In this document: piece after piece, positions 9,116-16,329 of the stretch | How positions within the stretch are numbered: the first letter of the stretch is position 1 | Layout: the number at the start of each line of letters is the position of its first letter | Source of the DNA: Candidimonas sp. SYP-B2681 | GTDB lineage: Bacteria; Pseudomonadota; Gammaproteobacteria; Burkholderiales; Burkholderiaceae_B | NCBI RefSeq assembly: GCF_003971065.1 | Contig: NZ_RYDV01000006.1 | Span: 186,001-250,000 of the forward strand | Reading direction: 5' to 3' | Length of the DNA: 64,000 bases | Notes under the pieces: generated by a model | Databases searched by the model: none | The model's input: only the letters and a program-made list of their open reading frames with translations | What the model was told of the DNA's origin: nothing | Made by a program: the position numbers and the translations under genes

Positions 9116-10120
9116 TCAGTTGTTGACCAGCCAGCCATTCTTTTCGAACAAGTCCCGGTGCTCGGACACGTCTTTCTTGATGTACGCGTTCAATTGAGCG
9201 CCGTCTTGAAAGAACTCGGACTGCACACCACGTGCGAGCCAGGCCTTCCACTCTGGTTTTTCGGCCACTTTCTTCAACATGTCGACGTAGTAGGCCGTTT
9301 CTTCGGCCGTCACACCGCCCGCCATCCATACCGTGCGGGGCATGTTGAAGGCATCAATCGCTATACCGTTGTCCTTGCACAGGGGGATGTCGGACCAAGA
9401 CATGTCTTTGCTGACCTTGTCCGTACCGCTGAGTGGCGAGGAGGAGAAAACGCACAGGGGGCGAACCTTGCCAGCTTTCCAATACGATGCGTTCTCGCCT
9501 GGATTATTGGTATTGCTGTCCAAATGGCCGCCAGCCAGTTGCACGGCGGCTTCACCACCTGATTTGAACGGGATATAGGTGACATTCAGGCCTGCGACCT
9601 CTTCGATCTTGCGGGTCAGAATGTGATCGGTATCTTTAGATTGCGCACCGCCCATCTTGAAGGCGCCCTTCTTTTCCTTCGCTGCGGCCAACAGCTCTTG
9701 CGTAGTCTTATAAGGGGCCGACGCAGATGTCCACAAAACGAATTCGTCTGCCGCCATCGTAGCAACCGGCGTCATGTCTTCAATTTTGTAGCCGACCTTT
9801 GTAATCATAGGCATCAACCATGCCAGATTCGTCGAGAATATCAGTTTGTGAGCATCGCCCTTGATTCCCTCGCCATAAACAAAGGCTTCGGTACCGGCAC
9901 CACCGCCCTTGTTAGAGACCACAATGGATGTCGGGGTCAAATTGTATTTTTGGACGATAGATTGAACGATGCGCGCGAACTGGTCGGTACCGCCACCAGG
10001 GCCTGCCGAAGCAATAAATTCGATCGGCTTGGTGGGCGCCCATGCCGCCTGCGCCACCGTTGCGGAAAAGCTCGACAGCAGGGCAATACCCAGCGCCATT
10101 TTCTTGAATTGTATGGTCAT
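9116..10120 (-). CDS. Bug/TctC-family periplasmic binding protein (acid-sugar operon)
   Basis: 334 residues with a cleavable signal (MALGIALLSSFSATVAQAAWA). The ligand loop is FIASAGPGGGTDQFARIVQ, the triple-glycine TctC style, and FKSGGEAAVQLAGGHLD is the usual second ligand-contact region. A clear AGGAG precedes the ATG at 10120. It is first of the TTT trio (Bug-TctB-TctA) and therefore, with the gene at 1829, one of two receptors here with an obvious cognate permease. The ligand is inferred to be the four-carbon (or related) sugar acid that feeds OtnK/OtnC. Confidence 0.92.
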   Translation of the reverse strand: MTIQFKKMALGIALLSSFSATVAQAAWAPTKPIEFIASAGPGGGTDQFARIVQSIVQKYNLTPTSIVVSNKGGGAGTEAFVYGEGIKGDAHKLIFSTNLAWLMPMITKVGYKIEDMTPVATMAADEFVLWTSASAPYKTTQELLAAAKEKKGAFKMGGAQSKDTDHILTRKIEEVAGLNVTYIPFKSGGEAAVQLAGGHLDSNTNNPGENASYWKAGKVRPLCVFSSSPLSGTDKVSKDMSWSDIPLCKDNGIAIDAFNMPRTVWMAGGVTAEETAYYVDMLKKVAEKPEWKAWLARGVQSEFFQDGAQLNAYIKKDVSEHRDLFEKNGWLVNN

Positions 10121-10167
10121 ACACTTGCTCCTATTTTTGCTTGATAAGGCGTCGCTCGCGGGGGACG

Positions 10168-11562
10168 CTATTGCGAATCACTAAAGAAAACATTGTCTTG
10201 ATACTTCCTGAGTTCGAGCAAGACAGAAGATGCCTCGATTTCGACGTCCGCAAGGCAGATAAACTGTCCTTCTGCGACGTCTCGACGCAACCTTCTATTG
10301 GCAATCAAATAAAACGGCGCTGGCGACTCATCGGCCAAAGGCAGTGCCGGCATCAATACTGGGGCAACGTGGTCGATGGAATGGTGGTGTCCGCCCATCG
10401 TCAAGATGGCGCCCGCTGATAGAGCTTGGGTCGCCCTGCCTACAAGATCTTGGTTGGGACGAGGCTCACTACCGCCGCTGGACACGCCCAAAGCAGCCGC
10501 TTCGATGACTGAGCTCGCCGCTTCCAACCCCAGCAAGTGGCGGGGAATGTATAACAAAGCCGTTTTCTGATCGGCACTGACCACATGACCCTTTCCGGCC
10601 AGCAAATCCCACGTTGGCGCATCGTGGCAACGAACCACAATGAAAACGCCGCCGGCAAAGCTCAATTCATTCGGTTTGCGCAGGCAATGGAAAAGCTCAA
10701 GCTTGCCGCTATCGGCCAGAACGCCACCTTCAGCAGATAGCCGCAATATGCCAGGCACTTCCGGAATTCTAAGGATAGGAACATGAAATTCAGGGGTGTC
10801 AGGGGCCAGTCCAGTAGCGTTTGCGACGACCAGCATTTCGCAAAAGTCAGGTACCGCGCGCTGTGGCAGACGATGGCAAAGCTCTGACCGGGCGGCCACG
10901 ACCTCAAGCGCGTTCTTCTTGTCCAGCTCCCATAACGATTCAAATTCGGGTACGTCGATCACGACGCCATTGCTGCTCATCCGGCCTGTGGCGGGATCGA
11001 ACACAAAATCATATTCGCTGGCCTTTCCGGCTGCGACAATCTCGAGGCCTAGCACCTGCGCCCAGGTGATCAAGCCAATCAGCAGACTAGGCTGGTCGCC
11101 ATCAACGGGCGTCACAACAAGACCTTTGCCTTTCGCCTTATGTGCGAGTCCGGGGCCGACCACGCTGTCGACCTCCTTGGACACCAGCACCAAATGCAAA
11201 TCATTCTCCAGTGCAATCTTCGAGTGGCGCGCGCCCGCTTCCGGATTTCCGGTCGCCTCCAGGACGATATCCAAAGGAAGCCCTGCGACATGCGCCAAAT
11301 CGGAGGTGGCAATATAGAAGCCAGCATTCCATGCAGACAATGCCGCTTCCGCATCCTCACATACCCGGATCGAGTCCCTGGCGATACCGACAGAATGCAT
11401 CGCCTCGACGACGACCAGCGCATCAATATCCACTGCGACCTTGCAACTCAATAAGGGGGTCCGCAAACTTTGCGCAAGAAAACTACGGCCAAATCCGCCG
11501 CTGCCCACGACACATGATTCAACCGGGCGGCTGACATTTGAAAAATACTTATGGAAATTCAT
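10168..11562 (-). CDS. NAD(P)-dependent homoserine-dehydrogenase-like oxidoreductase with C-terminal SAF domain
   Basis: 464 residues from the ATG at 11562 (MNFHKYFSNV); a longer frame to 11628 would cross the promoter region. An N-terminal Rossmann site, ESCVVGSGGFGRSFLAQSL, binds the nicotinamide cofactor, and DIVLEATGNPEAGARHSKIAL and LVLVSKEVDSVVGPGLA follow the homoserine-dehydrogenase-like pattern. The C-terminus (ADESPAPFYLIANRRLRRDV...EGQFICLADVEI) is a SAF-type domain (COG4091-like architecture). Leading the operon with a Bug-TctBA transporter, otnK and otnC, it probably oxidises the imported sugar acid to the OtnK substrate. It is not of the LtnD or DenD family usually paired with OtnK, so its exact reaction is unassigned. 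Confidence 0.82.
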   Translation of the reverse strand: MNFHKYFSNVSRPVESCVVGSGGFGRSFLAQSLRTPLLSCKVAVDIDALVVVEAMHSVGIARDSIRVCEDAEAALSAWNAGFYIATSDLAHVAGLPLDIVLEATGNPEAGARHSKIALENDLHLVLVSKEVDSVVGPGLAHKAKGKGLVVTPVDGDQPSLLIGLITWAQVLGLEIVAAGKASEYDFVFDPATGRMSSNGVVIDVPEFESLWELDKKNALEVVAARSELCHRLPQRAVPDFCEMLVVANATGLAPDTPEFHVPILRIPEVPGILRLSAEGGVLADSGKLELFHCLRKPNELSFAGGVFIVVRCHDAPTWDLLAGKGHVVSADQKTALLYIPRHLLGLEAASSVIEAAALGVSSGGSEPRPNQDLVGRATQALSAGAILTMGGHHHSIDHVAPVLMPALPLADESPAPFYLIANRRLRRDVAEGQFICLADVEIEASSVLLELRKYQDNVFFSDSQ

Positions 11563-11662
11563 ATACTTGTTGTTGTTCGTTGATGCGGAAAGTGGCGAGT
11601 ATGCACGTGTAGACGCTGCGAGGAACACCTACGCAAAGTCGATACTTATACTGTACTTGGCG

Positions 11663-11682
11663 AATTATTGCATGCAATAATT
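11663..11682. promoter_or_regulatory. Perfect 20-bp palindrome, candidate GntR operator O1
   Basis: AATTATTGCATGCAATAATT is identical on both strands. It lies between the divergent GntR gene and the acid-sugar operon, about 100 bp upstream of the dehydrogenase start. Its core ATTGCATGCAAT is repeated at 11729-11740. Palindromes of the ATTGTATACAAT kind are typical operators of FCD-type GntR regulators (VanR/FadR group), so this is the likely site for the adjacent regulator. Confidence 0.75.
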
Positions 11683-11728
11683 AGAGCAGCCCAAACATTA
11701 CGTACATATTAACCCTAATATAAGCGGT

Positions 11729-11740
11729 ATTGCATGCAAT
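11729..11740. promoter_or_regulatory. Second ATTGCATGCAAT palindrome, candidate GntR operator O2 over the gntR start
   Basis: Perfect 12-bp palindrome matching the core of the 11663-11682 site. It contains the ATG (11734) of the GntR reading frame, so bound protein would cover its own translation start region, suggesting negative autoregulation. If the true start is the downstream ATG at 11770, this site would instead sit in the gene's leader. Confidence 0.7.
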
Positions 11741-12438
11741 TTGATAAGGCGCTCCCAGGTTCAGCTTCCATGGAAACCGGTGCAAAATCCCACGGAACAC
11801 GAACGCTTTCCGCCGTGAACCGATTACGCGAGTTAATCGTTACGGGAAAGCTCAAACCGGGCCAACGGATCTCGGAACGATCCCTTCTTGAAGAAGAAAA
11901 AGAGCTGTCCCGCACTCCCCTGCGGGAGGCATTGAAGATTTTAGGGTCCGAGGGCCTGGTAGAGATCACCCCTAACCGGGGCGCTTTTGTCACCAAACTA
12001 TCGATGTCGCACATTGACTCGGCGATGGAAGTCCTGATCGGCCTGGAAAATATTGCCGCTACGGCCAGCTGCGCCAGAATCACCGAGACGGAACTAGCGG
12101 AAATAGCGAGCCTGCATGCTGCCATGATCGAGTCGGCCGAAGATGGGAACTTGTTGCTGTATTTTCAGATTAATCAGCAGATTCATCAGCTGATTGTGGA
12201 CGGTGCCCATAACCCCGCACTATCGCGCATTTACCGGGCGGAATCGCTACATATCAAGCGCTACCGCTACGTTGGCAACATAGAAGATACACGGTGGCGC
12301 AACGCGCTTGCCGAACATGGACAAATACTGGAAGCGCTGTTCCGTCGCGACGGCTTATTGCTGCGCGAACTTTTGCGTGCCCATCACAGCAAGGGGTGGG
12401 AAGTCACACGCGCTCTGGTGGAAGCCGAGCTTCGTTAA
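11734..12438 (+). CDS. GntR-family transcriptional regulator (FCD subfamily)
   Basis: 234 residues. An N-terminal winged helix (LRELIVTGKLKPGQRISERS then SRTPLREALKILGSEGLVEI, RGAFVTKL) is followed by an all-helical FCD effector domain with the expected acidic/histidine metal or ligand positions (LYFQINQQIHQLIVDG, EHGQILEALFRRDG). It is transcribed away from the dehydrogenase-Bug-TctBA-otnK-otnC operon across a 171-bp gap holding two copies of one palindrome, so it is the probable local regulator, sensing the sugar acid or an intermediate. The start at 11734 lies inside a palindrome; METGAKSHG at 11770 is a reasonable alternative start. Confidence 0.92.
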   Translation: MQFDKALPGSASMETGAKSHGTRTLSAVNRLRELIVTGKLKPGQRISERSLLEEEKELSRTPLREALKILGSEGLVEITPNRGAFVTKLSMSHIDSAMEVLIGLENIAATASCARITETELAEIASLHAAMIESAEDGNLLLYFQINQQIHQLIVDGAHNPALSRIYRAESLHIKRYRYVGNIEDTRWRNALAEHGQILEALFRRDGLLLRELLRAHHSKGWEVTRALVEAELR

Positions 12439-12457
12439 TTTTCACCTTTCAAAAACA

Positions 12458-12498
12458 AAGGCCGGAATGGCCACCGTATTCATGGCAGTTCCGGCCTT
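12458..12498 (-). terminator. Hairpin terminator between convergent genes
   Basis: AAGGCCGGAA (12458-12467) pairs with TTCCGGCCTT (12489-12498) across a 21-base loop. Read on the minus strand the stem is followed by TTTGTTTTT, a reasonable U-rich tail for the lipoprotein gene ending at 12517. On the plus strand, serving gntR, the tail is not U-rich. Confidence 0.6.
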
Positions 12499-12516
12499 GC
12501 GCGTTAAAAGCTGTGT

Positions 12517-12933
12517 TTACGATACGACTTTGCAGTCCTTGGCCAGAATATTGTTAACGACAACTTTTTGGCCGTTAATCACTTTCGGGGCCTCTTGGGT
12601 AAGCGTATTGCCATGAACGGTGCTGGCATTCTCGGGGGTTAACTTATCGGTGGTCCAGGTAAAGCCACTGCCGCGAAAGGTATTGCCCACCATATCGGCA
12701 GTGCTACTGTTGTCACGGGCCAGGTCCAACGATTGTTTGTTGTACACCACTTTGGCATTCAAAGCTTCAGCTCCCTGGAACGTGTACTGCACGGCAAGTC
12801 GCTGCTGGCCACTGGCCCCACAGCGATACTGGATAGTTTTCTGCGTCAGTTCCTGAGCGTCTTTAGGCGTACCGCAAGCGGCCAGGCCGGCACACAGAAA
12901 TACACCGCTTAGTGCTATTAGATTACGCTTCAT
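12517..12933 (-). CDS. Small lipoprotein, MliC-like (lysozyme-inhibitor type)
   Basis: 138 residues from the ATG at 12933, preceded by AAGGAA. A type II signal peptide ends in a lipobox (LCAGLAAC), so the mature protein should be lipid-anchored through that Cys. The rest (YRCGASGQQRLAVQYTF, AKVVYNKQSLDLAR, GNTFRGSGFTWTT) has the order of the MliC/C-type lysozyme-inhibitor fold: a YxC strand, a residue-rich central strand and a G-x-x-(F/W) strand. The family inhibits host or predator c-type lysozyme in the cell envelope. The match is by pattern only; an unclassified envelope lipoprotein is the alternative. It is transcribed alone. Confidence 0.62.
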   Translation of the reverse strand: MKRNLIALSGVFLCAGLAACGTPKDAQELTQKTIQYRCGASGQQRLAVQYTFQGAEALNAKVVYNKQSLDLARDNSSTADMVGNTFRGSGFTWTTDKLTPENASTVHGNTLTQEAPKVINGQKVVVNNILAKDCKVVS

Positions 12934-13016
12934 GGAAATTCCTTTAAGGTTCCAGGCGACCGCCTGCTCTTGGAAATTTTTATAGCACCGCCAAATGCCT
13001 GCCCCTGTAAGAGCAG

Positions 13017-13031
13017 GTGTCAAAATGACAC
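13017..13031. promoter_or_regulatory. Short inverted repeat upstream of the lipoprotein gene
   Basis: GTGTCA-AAA-TGACAC lies 84 bp upstream of the lipoprotein start in the 282-bp gap between divergent genes (12934-13215). The symmetry suggests a dimeric regulator site, but no regulator is encoded nearby. The rest of the gap shows only a weak CCTGC/GCAGG hairpin. Confidence 0.35.
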
Positions 13032-13215
13032 GGACCACAACAAGAGTTCCAATGATTACCCTTGCAGACTATGGTTACGCCAAGGTTTCGTTACGGCCGA
13101 CGTAGCATCAAGTATCAATACAGCGCTGTTTGCATAGCCGGCCTCCGGTTTGCGGATGGCTTTCTAACAACAGCGGACAGCGGAGTAGGAAAGCGGCGCC
13201 CTACATAATGCAGCC

Positions 13216-13905
13216 ATGACAATACATTCCTTAACAAGCGAAAACGCAGTGAAACTGGCAGGCGGCGCCTATATGATGTTGTGGGCGGCACTGGCCATCC
13301 ATCCTTTTAGCCGCGCCGATTGGGTCCTGGAGAACGTGCTGGTGCTTGTCTTCATAGGCGGGCTTTTCGGAATACGCCGGTGGTTTCGATTTTCCAACGC
13401 CTCCTTACTGCTCATCCTGCTTTTTCTTGCCCTTCACACGGTCGGGTCGCACTATACCTACGCACGTGTGCCCTATGACGAATGGTGGCGCGCCCTTACC
13501 GGCCACACCTTGAACAGCATATTGGGCTGGGACCGCAACCACTTTGACCGACTGGTCCACTTTTCTTACGGGCTTTTGCTGGCGTATCCCCTTCGCGAAT
13601 TCTTTCTGCGCATTGTCGAAGTACGCGGCTTCTGGGCGTATTTTCTACCGCTGGACTTCACGCTGAGTACGTCGGCGTTATACGAGCTAGTGGAGTGGGG
13701 CGTGGCCGAGGTATTCGGGGGTGACCTCGGTATGGACTATCTGGGCACCCAGGGCGATATCTGGGATGCCCATAAAGACATGGCCCTGGCAACGCTAGGC
13801 GCATCGATCGCCATACTGATCACCCTGCTTCTGAATACCCGACTCAAGCGCGATTTGGCGCGCGACTGGTCACATCAACAGATGAAGCAGCCGGCCAACA
13901 GATAG
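13216..13905 (+). CDS. DUF2238 (YjdF-type) inner-membrane protein
   Basis: 229 residues with about six hydrophobic segments. Conserved DUF2238 landmarks are HTVGSHYTYARVPYDEWW, WDRNHFDRLVHFSYGLLLAYP, LYELVEWGVAEVFGGDLG and YLGTQGDIWDAHKDM. The charged His/Asp/Glu cluster within membrane-proximal loops is family-typical, but no biochemical function is established. It is transcribed alone, convergent with the Hsp20 pair; no operon partner suggests a role. Confidence 0.85.
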   Translation: MTIHSLTSENAVKLAGGAYMMLWAALAIHPFSRADWVLENVLVLVFIGGLFGIRRWFRFSNASLLLILLFLALHTVGSHYTYARVPYDEWWRALTGHTLNSILGWDRNHFDRLVHFSYGLLLAYPLREFFLRIVEVRGFWAYFLPLDFTLSTSALYELVEWGVAEVFGGDLGMDYLGTQGDIWDAHKDMALATLGASIAILITLLLNTRLKRDLARDWSHQQMKQPANR

Positions 13906-14011
13906 TTGCGCGCGCGACCGCCCACCTCTGCCTTCCTTGCTATTCCAGTTCTACATCAAACGTGAACGGGAAGCGACGTCGACAACGTGCACGTCTGATA
14001 TAGAAATTGAA

Positions 14012-14407
14012 CTAAGCCACCTTGATCTCGATACGACGAGGCTGCGCATGCTCGGCTTTAGGGATACGAAGCTTCAGCACACCAGCTTCAAATTCGGCCG
14101 TTACCTTTTCAGCATCCAATTCCTTTGACAAGGTGAATGCGCGTTCATATCGAGGCGAATTCACCTCGGCATAAATGGCCTCCATGCCTTGCGGCGTTTC
14201 AATCGAAATGACGCCTTGTATGGTCAGCGTGTCGTCCTTAACCTGCAACGTCAACTTGTCCTTGGGGACGCCGGGCAAATCTGCACACAAGGTAATCCCG
14301 GAACTGTCCTCGAACACGTCTACCAATGGGGTCAGCGGCGCTTGGTCGCGAGTCTCAGTTTGCTGCTTATCTTCAGACTGTGGGGCGACGGCATTTGTTT
14401 CGTCCAT
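14012..14407 (-). CDS. Small heat-shock protein Hsp20 (downstream copy)
   Basis: 131-residue alpha-crystallin-domain chaperone that holds unfolding proteins in the cytosol. The domain spans roughly residues 27-122: PLVDVFEDSSGITLCADLPGV opens it, and AEFEAGVLKLRIPK is the hallmark A-x-x-x-x-GVL motif. The C-terminal RRIEIKVA supplies the I-x-I oligomerisation tail. It lies 15 bp downstream of a second Hsp20 gene, forming a two-gene sHSP operon whose products may form mixed oligomers. Confidence 0.93.
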   Translation of the reverse strand: MDETNAVAPQSEDKQQTETRDQAPLTPLVDVFEDSSGITLCADLPGVPKDKLTLQVKDDTLTIQGVISIETPQGMEAIYAEVNSPRYERAFTLSKELDAEKVTAEFEAGVLKLRIPKAEHAQPRRIEIKVA

Positions 14408-14422
14408 GTCGTACTCCTTGAT

Positions 14423-14866
14423 TTATTGCACCGTGATTTGACGTGGCTGGCTGGTGGCGCGCCGCTGTATGCAAATATGCAGGACGCCATCCCTATACCG
14501 CGCTTCAATCTGATCGGGGTCGATGTCTTCGGGCAGCGTCACAACGCGCCGGAATCGGCCCGAAAATCGCTCGTTAATATGGCTGATTTCTTTCTCGGTC
14601 TCTTGCGGCACATCTTCTTTTTTATCGCCAGCCACTACCAGCACTCCTTTCTCAACCTGCACTTCGATTGCCTGTGGGTCAATGCCGGGCAAGAATACAT
14701 ATATCTCTACGGAAGATGGAGTATGGCCTATGTTCATCGCTGGATATCCGCCTCGCCCCAAACCACGGATACTGGGCGATGAACTTGAAAAAGCCTGTTG
14801 CATCTCGCGCTGCAATCTGTCCAGGTCCGCAAACAGACTGCGCGGAAACTGCGCTCTGTAAATCAT
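14423..14866 (-). CDS. Small heat-shock protein Hsp20 (upstream copy)
   Basis: 147-residue alpha-crystallin-domain protein. A hydrophobic N-terminal arm (FPRSLFADLDRLQREMQQAF) precedes the core (SSVEIYVFLPGIDPQAIEVQ) and the motif ARYRDGVLHICIQRR, matching A-GVL. The tail RQITVQ gives an I-x-V anchor. This is class A-like, in contrast to the more acidic partner at 14012. It is first of the pair; its promoter must lie in the 303-bp gap that also serves the alcohol dehydrogenase. I did not find a convincing sigma-32 promoter there. Confidence 0.93.
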   Translation of the reverse strand: MIYRAQFPRSLFADLDRLQREMQQAFSSSSPSIRGLGRGGYPAMNIGHTPSSVEIYVFLPGIDPQAIEVQVEKGVLVVAGDKKEDVPQETEKEISHINERFSGRFRRVVTLPEDIDPDQIEARYRDGVLHICIQRRATSQPRQITVQ

Positions 14867-15169
14867 ATGGCCTCCTATCGTTCGTTAGGGGGTCGCTTTC
14901 AGGGCGGCCCAAGGTGCATGACAAAGGGAGCAGCGCCTGGTACAAAGGCCCCGACGCCATCGCGGACATCCCGGCGCGCTATGCTTTTTTCAGCAAGAAA
15001 TGGACCAGTAAAGCGGCGTTTGGTTTCTGCCGTTTCGAATGGGCCTGCTTAAGTCATGGGCCAAAGGCAGACCGCTTGATTAGGATCAAGTCTTGGCTTG
15101 GAGCGGCATGCGAGGATAGGTCTGGTCTACGACGTAATTTGGAACGTTGTGCCAATTTAGGAGATCCAT
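14867..15169. other. Divergent intergenic region between hsp20 pair and alcohol dehydrogenase
   Basis: 303 bp without a credible gene. It holds the FNR/ANR-type box at 15076-15089 and a ribosome site (AGGAG near 15160) for the dehydrogenase. Open frames through it on the plus strand have no ribosome site or family resemblance and overlap hsp20 on the other strand. No sigma-32 promoter matching the consensus spacing was found for hsp20. Confidence 0.6.
15076..15089. promoter_or_regulatory. FNR/ANR-type box upstream of the alcohol dehydrogenase
   Basis: TTGATTAGGATCAA is an exact match to the symmetric TTGAT-N4-ATCAA consensus for FNR/ANR oxygen-responsive activators. Its centre is about 87 bp upstream of the dehydrogenase ATG, a distance compatible with an activator site at -41.5 of a promoter starting near 15124. 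It is about 215 bp from the hsp20 start on the other side and could serve both. Confidence 0.75.
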
Positions 15170-16225
15170 ATGACGCTGCCAGCTACGATGCAAGCCCTTA
15201 CTTATATTGGTCCTGGACAAAAAACCTGGGGTTCTGTACCCACTCCGGCGATTTCCCAACCTACCGACGCCATCATCAAAATCGTCAAGACGACTATTTG
15301 CGGCACGGACCTGCATATCCTCAAAGGCGATGTGCCTGCTGTCACTAAGGGGCGCGTCCTGGGACATGAAGGAGTCGGTATCGTCGAAGAAGTCGGCAAC
15401 GCGGTCAGCAATTTCAAGAAAGGCGACCGGGTGCTTATCTCGTGCATCACGTCTTGCGGCAAATGTGAATACTGCAAAAAACAGATGTATTCCCATTGCG
15501 AAGACGGCGGTTGGATCCTGGGACATTTAATCGATGGAACGCAGGCGGAATACGTCCGCGTCCCCCACGCGGACAACAGCCTGTATCCCATTCCCGAAGG
15601 CAGCGATGAAGAAGCACTGGTTATGCTCAGCGACATTCTGCCCACCGGCTTCGAGATCGGCGTCTTATATGGAGCAGTAAAGCCAGGCGACATTGTTGCG
15701 ATTGTGGGCGCAGGCCCCATCGGTATGGCGGCGTTGCTGACGGCGCAGTTTTTCTCGCCCGCGAAGCTCATTATGATCGACGTAGATGATTCGCGCCTGG
15801 AAATGGCGAAAAAGTTCGGCGCAACAGAAGTCATCAACAGTGCGAACGAAGATGCTGTCAAATCCATATTTGAGCAAACCAAAGACGGGGTCGATGTAGC
15901 GATCGAAGCCGTTGGCATACCTCAGACCTTTGATGTCTGCCAACGTATTCTCCGACCGGGCGGCCATCTGGCCAACGTTGGCGTCCACGGCATCAGCGTT
16001 CACCTGGAACTTCAGAAACTATGGATCCAGAACATCACGATAACCACGGGCCTGGTCAACACCAATACCACCCCCATGCTGCTCAAAACGGTTAAGTCCG
16101 GCAAGCTCACACCCGCGGCACTGATTACGCACCGATTCGAGTTCGATCAGTTCCTCGAAGCCTACGACGTATTTGGCAATGCAGCAAAAGAACGCGCGCT
16201 GAAGGTTATTATCAGCAACACCTGA
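15170..16225 (+). CDS. Zinc-dependent medium-chain alcohol dehydrogenase
   Basis: 351-residue cytosolic NAD-dependent alcohol dehydrogenase. Catalytic zinc ligands are Cys44 (ICGTDLHILKG) and His66-Glu67 (LGHEGVG). The structural zinc is bound by Cys96, 99, 102 and 110 (CGKCEYCKKQMYSHC). The nucleotide motif VGAGPIGMAALLTAQ followed by MIDVDDSRL (Asp at the second strand end) favours NAD over NADP. AGGAG stands before the ATG at 15170. With an FNR-type box upstream it is probably induced at low oxygen, for fermentative or secondary alcohol turnover. Substrate is not determinable. Confidence 0.92.
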   Translation: MTLPATMQALTYIGPGQKTWGSVPTPAISQPTDAIIKIVKTTICGTDLHILKGDVPAVTKGRVLGHEGVGIVEEVGNAVSNFKKGDRVLISCITSCGKCEYCKKQMYSHCEDGGWILGHLIDGTQAEYVRVPHADNSLYPIPEGSDEEALVMLSDILPTGFEIGVLYGAVKPGDIVAIVGAGPIGMAALLTAQFFSPAKLIMIDVDDSRLEMAKKFGATEVINSANEDAVKSIFEQTKDGVDVAIEAVGIPQTFDVCQRILRPGGHLANVGVHGISVHLELQKLWIQNITITTGLVNTNTTPMLLKTVKSGKLTPAALITHRFEFDQFLEAYDVFGNAAKERALKVIISNT

Positions 16226-16306
16226 ACAGTACCCCTCGGCGCATTGCAGGGCAATCGTCCAAGAGCAGTGATTCAAAACAACATCCCGACCGTCGCCGAC
16301 CAAGCC

Positions 16307-16320
16307 TTGATACAGATCAA
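16307..16320. promoter_or_regulatory. Second FNR/ANR-type box, before the GGDEF pseudogene
   Basis: TTGATACAGATCAA again matches TTGAT-N4-ATCAA exactly. It lies only 10 bp before the ATG at 16330, too close for classical activation of that start; it may act on a promoter reading further downstream, repress, or be a relic. Two perfect boxes flank the alcohol dehydrogenase. Confidence 0.65.
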
Positions 16321-16329
16321 GCGCGTTTA

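Noticed and set aside
14867-15075. Sigma-32 promoter for hsp20
   Set aside because: A CTGAAA and CCCCTAA pair was found near 14885-14905 on the minus strand, but the spacing is only about 4 bases, far below the usual 13-17.
14668-15348. Long plus-strand open frame across the hsp20-adh gap
   Set aside because: It overlaps hsp20 on the opposite strand and adh in another frame, has no ribosome site and no family-like sequence.
16307-16320. FNR box as activator site for the GGDEF start at 16330
   Set aside because: Only 10 bp separate box and ATG, leaving no room for a promoter between them.
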